From: Alphaproteobacteria bacterium
GTDB lineage: Bacteria; Pseudomonadota; Alphaproteobacteria; Puniceispirillales; Puniceispirillaceae
Assembly: GCA_022425565.1 (NCBI GenBank)
Contig: JAKMFG010000282.1
Coordinates: forward strand, 1 to 9,706
Direction of reading: 5' to 3'
DNA: 9,706 bases
How positions within the stretch are numbered: the first letter of the stretch is position 1; every line of letters begins with the position of its first letter. Shown in pieces: positions 1 to 5,996 of this stretch. The notes under the pieces are model-generated. The model was not told the DNA's origin, made no database searches, and saw only the letters and a program-made list of their open reading frames with translations. The translations under genes and the position numbers were made by a program.

Positions 1-771
1 CACGGTCATAGCGACGCTGAAGAACAGCACGGCGCGCCCGGCATCTTCGGCAGGCAGCGTCAGCACCCGGTTGAGATGAAGCGCCGACCAGTCAATGACC
101 CCACCCTCGACCAGCGAGGACAGCGAGATGCATGCGCCAAGGAACATGATCACGGCGAACGACAATCTCAGCGGCCTGCCGGATTGGACATCATCGTCTC
201 TGGCCTCGCTCGCCGCCGCCACCAGCCAGGCCCGGTTTGTGATGATATAGACGCCATAGATCACGGCAGACCCGACGATCCCGAACGCCGGGTCATGGCC
301 GCCTGCCAGCAGCAGTGTTACAAGGCCGGCCCCGATCAGCATGCCAAGCGAAAACAGCGCATGAAACCCCGACATGCTGCGCTTCTTGGCTTGCTGTTCC
401 CACTGTGATGACTGGCTGTTCAGCCCGGCGTCGAGAAAGCCGGCGGCAAGGCCGGTCACCATGCCGGCTGCAAAGAAGACCGGAAGCGACCCGGTCAGCA
501 GGCAGATGGTAAATCCGCCAGCATAGACCGGACCCGAAAAGCGGATCAGTTGACCGTCCTGCTGAAGAGCCTTCACCCGCGTCACAAGGAAAATGGCGGT
601 GCACAGGCTTAACCCGATGATCAGAAGGAAAGCCGAGATCATCAGCTCGCTCAGGCCGAGATCGGCGCTGCGAAGCGGGACCATCACGCCCCACATTCCC
701 ATGAACAGCCCAAGACCCAGAAAACCTGCCGAGATCGAGCGGCGTGCGGCGGTGAGCTGGGAGCCGTTCAT
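1..771 (-). CDS. MFS transporter, YbjJ-like (C-terminal part cut by window edge)
   Basis: This open frame begins at an ATG read from 771 and runs off the left edge, giving the first 257 residues of a protein that in this family is usually about 380-400 residues. I see roughly seven hydrophobic segments in the visible part (about residues 12-33, 43-64, 81-116 as two, 136-156, 162-186 and 202-222), so it is an inner-membrane protein. Two stretches match the YbjJ-like branch of the major facilitator superfamily: 'DAGLNSQSSQWEQ' followed by 'MSGFHALFSLG' (about 114-143), and 'EGGVIDWSALHL' (about 222-233). The start lies only 6 nt after the eda stop, and no clear Shine-Dalgarno is visible, so translation probably depends on coupling to eda. 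Its place as last known gene of an Entner-Doudoroff operon suggests transport of a sugar, sugar acid or related metabolite, but the substrate is not readable from sequence. Family call firm, function open. Confidence 0.85.
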   Translation of the reverse strand, partial: MNGSQLTAARRSISAGFLGLGLFMGMWGVMVPLRSADLGLSELMISAFLLIIGLSLCTAIFLVTRVKALQQDGQLIRFSGPVYAGGFTICLLTGSLPVFFAAGMVTGLAAGFLDAGLNSQSSQWEQQAKKRSMSGFHALFSLGMLIGAGLVTLLLAGGHDPAFGIVGSAVIYGVYIITNRAWLVAAASEARDDDVQSGRPLRLSFAVIMFLGACISLSSLVEGGVIDWSALHLNRVLTLPAEDAGRAVLFFSVAMTV

Positions 772-777
772 GAAACG

Positions 778-1398
778 CTACAGCGCAGCGGCGGCGCGTG
801 CGCGCGAAGCGATGCCGTCAAAGTCACCATCGGCAATGGCCGCCTGTGAGGCGACCCAGCTGCCACCGACACATGGCACATTGGACAGGGCAAGCCAGTC
901 CGGTGCGGTGTCCTGTGTAATGCCGCCCGTGGGACAGACGGTCACTCCCGGAAGGGGGCTGGCCAGCGCCTTGATAAAGGCGGTGCCGCCGGATGCATTT
1001 GCCGGAAAAAACTTTACGGCACTGAACCCCTCGTCCTGAAGCGCCATCATCTCGGACACGGTGGCCGCCCCGGGAAGAAGCGGCAGTCCCGCAGCGCGGC
1101 AGCCTGAAATCACATCCTGCGTGGTGCCGGGCGATACGGCAAACGCCGCCCCGGCATCACGCGCCTGATGCGCCAGCTCGGCCCGGTTCACCGTGCCGGC
1201 ACCAATGGTGATGTCAGGGCAGTGGCCGGCGACGGCGCTGATCGCATCCATCGCTGCCGGGGTACGAAGAGTGATCTCGATGGTGCGGATGCCGCCTTCC
1301 AGAAGCGCCTCGGCAAGTGGGACGGCCCTGTCGCTGTCATCGATGACAATAACCGGCATCACCGGGCCGAGCGCCAGAATCTGGGGAATGGTCAGCAT
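778..1398 (-). CDS. eda: KDPG aldolase (2-dehydro-3-deoxy-phosphogluconate aldolase)
   Basis: The 206-residue protein is a full-length class I KDPG/KHG aldolase, a cytoplasmic (beta/alpha)8 enzyme that splits 2-keto-3-deoxy-6-phosphogluconate into pyruvate and glyceraldehyde-3-phosphate. Visible family motifs in order are 'EITLRT' (Glu41 is the general acid/base, Arg45 binds the substrate carboxylate), 'GAGTV' at 66-70, 'VKFFPA' with the Schiff-base Lys129, the phosphate-binding 'PTGGI' at 156-160, and 'GGSW' at 178-181. All expected catalytic residues are present and the length is typical. The ATG lies 3 nt after the edd stop and is preceded by a strong Shine-Dalgarno, AAGGAGAG (1406-1413 on the minus strand), inside the end of edd, so the two ED-specific enzymes should be made together. 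The downstream MFS gene starts 6 nt after the eda stop. Confidence 0.97.
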   Translation of the reverse strand: MLTIPQILALGPVMPVIVIDDSDRAVPLAEALLEGGIRTIEITLRTPAAMDAISAVAGHCPDITIGAGTVNRAELAHQARDAGAAFAVSPGTTQDVISGCRAAGLPLLPGAATVSEMMALQDEGFSAVKFFPANASGGTAFIKALASPLPGVTVCPTGGITQDTAPDWLALSNVPCVGGSWVASQAAIADGDFDGIASRARAAAAL

Positions 1399-1401
1399 GT
1401 G

Positions 1402-3228
1402 TCAGCTCTCCTTGGACTGCAGCCCGGCGCCCTGCTCGGCGGAACCGGCAGACGCGCGAAGGGCACTGAAAAGCGGGCGGGCAAAGCCGCGTTGCGGGGC
1501 GCTGTTGGTCGGACCGAACGGCGCCCGGGACGTCAGCTCGGCATCGGTTTGCAGGGTTCCTGCCACCGCATCGAGACGGATCATGTCGCCATCTGCCACC
1601 TGTCCGATCGGACCGCCGGCAACGGCTTCGGGCATCACATGGATGGCGGCCGGCACATTGCCCGAGGCGCCGGACATGCGCCCGTCAGTGACGAGAGCGA
1701 CGGCATGTCCCTTGTCCTGCAGGTTGGACAGCATCGGCGTCAGGCTGTGAAGTTCGGGCATGCCGGTGGCCTGCGGGCCCTGTCCCCGCACGACGACGAC
1801 GACATCCCGGTCCAGTTCGCCGGCAGCATAGGCTGCCTTCACGGCTGCCTCGTCTTCAAAGACCGCTGCCGGTGCCTCGATCAGGCGGCATTCCTCGGCG
1901 ACCGCAGAAATCTTGATCACCGCCTTGCCGAGATTGCCGTCAAGCATGCGAAGCCCGCCATTCGGCGCGTGTGGATCACCTGCGGGGCGCAGAATATCAG
2001 TGTCGAGTGAGGCCGATGGTGCGTCACGCCAGACAAGCCCACTGTCCGACAGCACGGGTTCGCGCGCATAATCGGCGAGGCTGTCACCTGACGCGGTGGC
2101 GGCGCTGCCATCCAGGAGGCCGGCGCCGAGAAGCTGGGCGATGACATAGCCCATGCCGCCAGCGGCGTGGAAATGGTTCACATCCGCCTGACCGTTCGGA
2201 TAGACACGCGCCAGCAGTGGCGTCACCTCGGACAGGTCGGCGAAATCCTGCCAGGTGAGGGTGATGCCAGCTGCCGCGGCCATTGCCGGGAGGTGGAGCG
2301 TATGGTTGGTCGAGCCGCCCGTGGCATGCAGGCCGACAATGGCATTGACGAAGCTGCGCTCGTCCAGCATCCGGCCGATCGGGCGCGGATCCTTGCCACG
2401 GCGCGCGATGGCGATGGCACGTTCGGTGGCGGCAACGGTCAAAGCGTGGCGCAGATCGTCATGCGGGTTGACGAAGGCGGCGCCGGGAAGGTGTAGCCCC
2501 ATCACCTCCATCAGCATCTGGTTGGAATTGGCGGTGCCGTAGAACGTGCAGGTGCCGGGCCCGTGATAGGCGGCGACCTCGGATTTCAGCAGGTCGGCGC
2601 GGGTTGCCTCGCCGCGGGCGAACGCTTTGCGGACTGCGGCCTTTTCGGCATTCGGCAGACCGCTTGTCATGGGGCCCGCTGGCACAAAAATCACCGGAAG
2701 ATGGCCAAAGGACAGCGCGCCGATCACCAGCCCCGGCACGATCTTGTCGCAAACGCCAAGGCACAGCGCCGCGTCATAGACCCCGTGCGACAGCCCAACC
2801 GCTGTTGCCATGGCGATGACATCGCGGCTCATCAGCGACAGCTCCATGGCCGGGCGCCCTTGGGTGACGCCATCGCACATCGCCGGCACGCCGCCAGCCA
2901 CTTGTGCGGTGCCGCCTGCGGCACGCGCGGCGGCCCGGATCACCTGCGGATAGGTTTCGAACGGCTGGTGCGCCGACAGCATGTCGTTATAGGCGGTGAT
3001 GATGCCGATATTTGGCGCCAGCTCGCTGCCCGCGCCCAGCACATTTTTCTGGTCCGGGCCTGCTGCGGCCGCGGCATGCGCCATGTTGGAACAGGATACG
3101 GCGCGCCGGTCGCTGTCGGGCGAGTCCTCCATCGCTGCGATATCTTCGAGATAGGCCTGTCGCTGATCGTGGCTGCGGCTGCGAACCCGTTCGGTGACGG
3201 CGGCGATGCGGTCGTGAAGCTGTGTCAT
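1402..3228 (-). CDS. edd: 6-phosphogluconate dehydratase (Entner-Doudoroff)
   Basis: The 608-residue protein belongs to the IlvD/Edd dehydratase family and converts 6-phosphogluconate to KDPG using an iron-sulfur cluster. It can be told from dihydroxyacid dehydratase (IlvD) by Edd-type segments such as 'AYNDMLSAHQPFE' (79-91), 'GVPAMCDGVTQG' (113-124), 'LGVCDKIVPGL' (157-167) and 'GTCTFYGTANSNQM' (225-238), and by length close to the roughly 600 residues of E. coli Edd. Cys118, Cys160 and Cys227 are the expected cluster-ligand positions. Other conserved segments are 'ATGGSTNHTLHL' (302-313) and, near the C-terminus, 'DGRMSGASGNVPAA'. The ATG has a Shine-Dalgarno GGGAG (3236-3240) with a 7-nt spacer. 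It lies 18 nt after the zwf stop and 3 nt before eda, so it sits mid-operon. Nothing is missing or broken. Confidence 0.97.
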   Translation of the reverse strand: MTQLHDRIAAVTERVRSRSHDQRQAYLEDIAAMEDSPDSDRRAVSCSNMAHAAAAAGPDQKNVLGAGSELAPNIGIITAYNDMLSAHQPFETYPQVIRAAARAAGGTAQVAGGVPAMCDGVTQGRPAMELSLMSRDVIAMATAVGLSHGVYDAALCLGVCDKIVPGLVIGALSFGHLPVIFVPAGPMTSGLPNAEKAAVRKAFARGEATRADLLKSEVAAYHGPGTCTFYGTANSNQMLMEVMGLHLPGAAFVNPHDDLRHALTVAATERAIAIARRGKDPRPIGRMLDERSFVNAIVGLHATGGSTNHTLHLPAMAAAAGITLTWQDFADLSEVTPLLARVYPNGQADVNHFHAAGGMGYVIAQLLGAGLLDGSAATASGDSLADYAREPVLSDSGLVWRDAPSASLDTDILRPAGDPHAPNGGLRMLDGNLGKAVIKISAVAEECRLIEAPAAVFEDEAAVKAAYAAGELDRDVVVVVRGQGPQATGMPELHSLTPMLSNLQDKGHAVALVTDGRMSGASGNVPAAIHVMPEAVAGGPIGQVADGDMIRLDAVAGTLQTDAELTSRAPFGPTNSAPQRGFARPLFSALRASAGSAEQGAGLQSKES

Positions 3229-3246
3229 GGCCCGGCTCCCGTGCCG

Positions 3247-4695
3247 TCAGTCATCATAGGGGTCGATCCAGGACCGGCCGTCGGTGGCAAGAAGGTCGTC
3301 TGGCGGCCCCATCGTACCCGAACGATAGAGCGCCGGGGTCCCGCCTGCCATCAGTTTCATCGCAGGGTCGATGATATCCCAGGCCGCGAACACCTCGTCG
3401 CGGCGCATGAACAGCGTCTGGTTGCCACGCGCGGTATCCATCAGCAGCCGTTCATAGGCATCCGGCAGCCGGGCTTCGAAGGTGTCGCCAAAGCTGAGGT
3501 TGAGTTCCGACGGGAACAGCCGCATGCCGCCCGGACCGGGCTCCTTGGAGATCAGCTGCAGGCGCAACCCCTCGCTTGGCTGGAGGCGGATGATCAGCCT
3601 GTTCGGCGGACTGTCGATGTCACCGCCGCCATTGCGCTGGAAGATATCATGCGGGCGCTGCTTGAAGGTGATGACGATTTCCGAAGCCCGCCGTGCCAGC
3701 TTCTTGCCGGTGCGGATATAGAAGGGCACTCCCGCCCAGCGCCAGTTGTCGATCGCCAGCTTCATCGCGACATAGGTCTCGGTATCGGACTGGCTGCCGA
3801 GTTCCTGCGTGTATTCCTGATACTGGCCACGGGAGATGTCGGCAGCGGACAGGGGCCGGATCGCCCGCAGGACACGCAGCTTCTCGTCACGCACCTGGTC
3901 GGCGTTGAAATGCGACGGCGGCTCCATCGCCACAAGGCAGACAAGCTGCAGAAGGTGGTTCTGAACCATGTCGCGAATGGCGCCGTAAGCATTGTAATAC
4001 TCGGCGCGGTTATCGACGCCCACCGTCTCTGCCACGGTGATCTGGACGTGGTCGATATGGTTGTTGTTCCACTGTGTCTCGAAGATGACATTGGCAAAGC
4101 GCAGCGCCATCAGGTTCTGCACCGTCTCTTTGCCGAGATAATGGTCGATCCGGTAGATCTGAGATTCATCAAAGATTTCGGCAAGCTCGGCATTGATCGC
4201 GCGGCTCGAGGCGCCGTCATGGCCAAGCGGCTTTTCAACGACGAGGCGCGCCTGCGGCGTCACCAGCCCGCAATCACGAAGCAGGCGGGTCGCATCGCCG
4301 AACAGGCTTGGCGCGATGGCCAGATAGAAGATGCTGGGACGGGCGCTGTCTGCGCGCTGGTTGAGGAAACCGGCCAGCTGGTCCCCGCCGGCACCACCCT
4401 GCACATCCAGTGTGATCATTGAAATGAGCGCCAGAAAGTCGGTCCAGTTATCCTCGCTGGCAGCACCACTGGAGAATGCGTCCTCACAGAATGGCCGCAG
4501 CATGCCGGCATAGTCTTCAAGCGAGACGTCGCGCCTTGATGCGGCGGCGATCCGATAGTCTGCGGTGATCTGTCCGTCGAGATAGCGCCAGAACAGGGCT
4601 GGCAGAATCTTGCGCAACGCAAGATCGCCGGTGCCGCCGATGATCACATAATCGCTCGGGGACAAATTGACCGAGGGCGTTTTGGCATCTGTCAT
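3247..4695 (-). CDS. zwf: Glucose-6-phosphate 1-dehydrogenase
   Basis: Zwf oxidises glucose-6-phosphate to 6-phosphogluconolactone with reduction of NAD(P)+, feeding the Entner-Doudoroff route. From the ATG at 4695 the protein has 482 residues, in the usual range. Motifs in order: the Rossmann motif 'GGTGDLALRK' (from residue 20), 'EKPLGHD' (154-160), the signature 'RIDHYLGKE' (182-190) with the substrate-binding and catalytic His, and later 'RTGKKL' of the C-terminal domain. The same frame is open to a GTG at 4749 (500 residues). I prefer the ATG because GGAGA (4701-4705) sits 5 nt upstream of it and the additional 18 residues look unconserved. The GTG also has a possible AGGTGA 8 nt upstream, so it is not excluded. 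With the ATG start the distance to gap is about 64 nt, with the GTG 10 nt; edd follows after 18 nt. There is no pgl gene between zwf and edd, unlike many zwf-pgl-edd/eda clusters. Confidence 0.96.
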   Translation of the reverse strand: MTDAKTPSVNLSPSDYVIIGGTGDLALRKILPALFWRYLDGQITADYRIAAASRRDVSLEDYAGMLRPFCEDAFSSGAASEDNWTDFLALISMITLDVQGGAGGDQLAGFLNQRADSARPSIFYLAIAPSLFGDATRLLRDCGLVTPQARLVVEKPLGHDGASSRAINAELAEIFDESQIYRIDHYLGKETVQNLMALRFANVIFETQWNNNHIDHVQITVAETVGVDNRAEYYNAYGAIRDMVQNHLLQLVCLVAMEPPSHFNADQVRDEKLRVLRAIRPLSAADISRGQYQEYTQELGSQSDTETYVAMKLAIDNWRWAGVPFYIRTGKKLARRASEIVITFKQRPHDIFQRNGGGDIDSPPNRLIIRLQPSEGLRLQLISKEPGPGGMRLFPSELNLSFGDTFEARLPDAYERLLMDTARGNQTLFMRRDEVFAAWDIIDPAMKLMAGGTPALYRSGTMGPPDDLLATDGRSWIDPYDD

Positions 4696-4700
4696 ATCGG

Positions 4701-4705
4701 TCTCC
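4701..4705 (-). promoter_or_regulatory. Shine-Dalgarno GGAGA deciding the zwf start
   Basis: On the minus strand GGAGA ends 5 nt before the ATG at 4695. This supports the shorter 482-residue Zwf over the GTG at 4749 in the same frame. Confidence 0.6.
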
Positions 4706-4759
4706 GCTGCGAGGCCGGCATCACCGAAGGAATGGTCGTGGTCTGGCACTCTGCTTCAC

Positions 4760-5758
4760 CTACAGTTTCAGGATGGAACCGGCCGTGTCCAGCATCCTGT
4801 TCGAAAATCCCCATTCATTGTCATACCAGGCCAGAACACGGGTCATGCCATCCGGCATCACCCGGGTCTGGTCGAGATGGACCACGGCCGATGAGGGGTC
4901 ATGATTGAAGTCGGTGGAAACAAGCGGCCTGTCGGTCACCGCCAGCACGGGCGCCATGGTGTCTGCAGCGGCGACAAAGGCGGCGTTGATATCCTCGGCA
5001 TTCATCTGGCGGGTTGGCTCGAACACAAGGTCGACGGCCGACACATTCGGTGTCGGCACCCGGATGGCAACCCCGTCCAGCCGTCCGTCAAGCTCGGGAA
5101 GGACAAGGCCAACAGCGCGTGCCGCGCCCGTGGTCGAAGGCACCATGTTCAGCGCCGCCGCCCGCGCCCGGTATGGGTCGCGGTGGTCGCCGTCAATCAG
5201 GTTCTGGTCGCCCGTATAGGCGTGGATCGTGGTCATGAAACCCTGATTGATGCCACATGCTGCCTGCAGCACGCTGGCGACGGGGGCCAGGCAGTTCGTG
5301 GTGCAGGAGGCGTTCGAAATGATGTTCATATCTGGCGCCAGAGTGCCGTCATTGACGCCATAGACGATGGTGGCGTCCGCGCCCTTGCATGGTGCGGAAA
5401 CCAGAACGCGCGCCGCGCCGGCGTCGAGATGCCTGCTGGCGGCTTCGGCATCGGTGAAAATACCGGTACATTCCATCACCAGCTCGATGCCGCGTCCGCC
5501 CCAGTCGCAATCCTCGGGACTCCGATGGCTCATATAGGCGATACGCTGTCCGTCGATCTCGAGATAGCCGTCGCCAAACTCCACTGCCCGGTCGAGCCGG
5601 CCATGGGTCGAGTCCAGCTCCAGAAGAAGGGCCGCGGTTTCCACCGGCGCCAGATCATTGACGGCGACGATGCTGTAGTCGTCGCGCGGCGTTTCCAGAA
5701 GCGCTCGAAGAATGTTGCGGCCGATCCGGCCAAATCCGTTGATGGCAACCTGCTTCAT
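4760..5758 (-). CDS. gap: Glyceraldehyde-3-phosphate dehydrogenase, type I
   Basis: The 332-residue protein is a complete phosphorylating GAPDH, converting glyceraldehyde-3-phosphate to 1,3-bisphosphoglycerate in the cytoplasm. It opens with the Rossmann motif 'INGFGRIGRN' (6-15) and keeps the coenzyme-ribose aspartate in 'VNDL' (Asp35). The active-site signature 'SNASCTTNCLAP' carries the nucleophile Cys152, and 'TTIHAYTGDQN' carries His179. The C-terminal 'WYDNEWGFSNRM' is also typical. It is GAPDH and not erythrose-4-phosphate dehydrogenase (Epd), because the segments after the catalytic Cys and around His179 ('HAYTGDQN') are GAPDH-like. The loop just after, where Bacillus NAD-GAPDH has 'DLPHKD', reads 'DGDHRD'. 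The strong Shine-Dalgarno GGGGGAGA (5765-5772) stands 6 nt before the ATG. Gap is the first gene of the ED operon and next to the divergent control region, so it is probably controlled with zwf-edd-eda. Its job there would be to process the triose phosphate made by Eda. Confidence 0.96.
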   Translation of the reverse strand: MKQVAINGFGRIGRNILRALLETPRDDYSIVAVNDLAPVETAALLLELDSTHGRLDRAVEFGDGYLEIDGQRIAYMSHRSPEDCDWGGRGIELVMECTGIFTDAEAASRHLDAGAARVLVSAPCKGADATIVYGVNDGTLAPDMNIISNASCTTNCLAPVASVLQAACGINQGFMTTIHAYTGDQNLIDGDHRDPYRARAAALNMVPSTTGAARAVGLVLPELDGRLDGVAIRVPTPNVSAVDLVFEPTRQMNAEDINAAFVAAADTMAPVLAVTDRPLVSTDFNHDPSSAVVHLDQTRVMPDGMTRVLAWYDNEWGFSNRMLDTAGSILKL

Positions 5759-5818
5759 GACATGTCTCCCCCATTCATGCCCCGGAAATACAGGAGAAGA
5801 GGGTCGTCCGTCAATTAA

Positions 5819-5835
5819 TAAATCAATCTGATTTA
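5819..5835. promoter_or_regulatory. Perfect 7-bp inverted repeat, candidate ROK operator
   Basis: TAAATCA, spacer ATC, TGATTTA: a perfect 7-bp inverted repeat with a 3-bp spacer in the middle of the AT-rich divergent promoter region. Operators of ROK repressors such as NagC and Mlc are AT-rich palindromes, and the adjacent gene encodes a ROK regulator with a winged helix-turn-helix. The symmetry is seen directly; that it is the binding site, and that it controls gap-zwf-edd-eda, is inferred from position. Confidence 0.55.
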
Positions 5836-5913
5836 AAAAATATTACAAATCTGCTACGGATGAGTCTGGAAGGTGGCTTGCGGGGGTGATGCCGGCAGTT
5901 CTATCCTGTCGTG

Positions 5914-5941
5914 GCCGTCATGCCGCAAGTGCCATGACGGC
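5914..5941. repeat. 9-bp perfect inverted repeat (hairpin or second operator) upstream of the ROK gene
   Basis: GCCGTCATG, a 10-nt spacer (5923-5932), then CATGACGGC: a perfect 9-bp inverted repeat that ends 55 nt before the ROK ATG. In RNA it would form a GC-containing stem with a 10-nt loop in the leader of the regulator mRNA; in DNA it could be a second dimer-binding site. No T-tract follows, so it does not look like an intrinsic terminator. Confidence 0.55.
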
Positions 5942-5996
5942 ATCATCATGCTGCAAAAGCCGGCATTCAGTTTTCAGGGGCAGGGAAAACACCCGG

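Larger units (their letters stand above)
5759..5996. promoter_or_regulatory. Divergent promoter/control region between the ED operon and the ROK regulator
   Basis: This 238-nt stretch separates the gap start (minus strand) from the chosen ROK start (plus strand) and is the only sizeable intergenic region in the window. Bases 5811-5850 form an AT island with about 5 G/C in 40, in sharp contrast to the GC-rich surroundings, as expected for a shared promoter. TATTAA on the minus strand (complement of 5815-5820) is a possible -10 element for gap, but I could not pair it with a convincing -35 at proper spacing, so I do not call exact promoter boxes. Two separate inverted repeats lie inside the region and are listed on their own. 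The reading frame of the ROK gene is open back to a GTG at 5886 and an ATG at 5889, but that part looks non-coding. Confidence 0.7.

Noticed and set aside
1402..3228. Dihydroxyacid dehydratase (IlvD) instead of Edd
   Set aside because: Edd-type segments, the length of 608 residues, and placement between zwf and eda all favour 6-phosphogluconate dehydratase.
2563..4422. A 619-codon open frame on the plus strand opposite edd and zwf
   Set aside because: It is antisense to two firmly identified enzymes, its translation matches no family I recognise, and GC-rich codon bias readily produces such long antisense frames.
4760..5758. Erythrose-4-phosphate dehydrogenase (Epd)
   Set aside because: Sequence around the catalytic Cys and His179 ('HAYTGDQN') is GAPDH-like, and the operon context makes glyceraldehyde-3-phosphate.
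4901..5818. A 305-codon plus-strand open frame opposite gap
   Set aside because: Fully antisense to a complete GAPDH gene with all motifs; composition looks like a shadow of the real gene.
5886..5996. N-terminal extension of the ROK regulator from GTG 5886 or ATG 5889
   Set aside because: The extra 37 residues are Cys/Arg/Ser-rich and unlike ROK N-termini, no suitably spaced Shine-Dalgarno precedes either codon, and the stretch contains the 9-bp inverted repeat. ATG 5997 gives the family's usual length, although its own Shine-Dalgarno is also weak.
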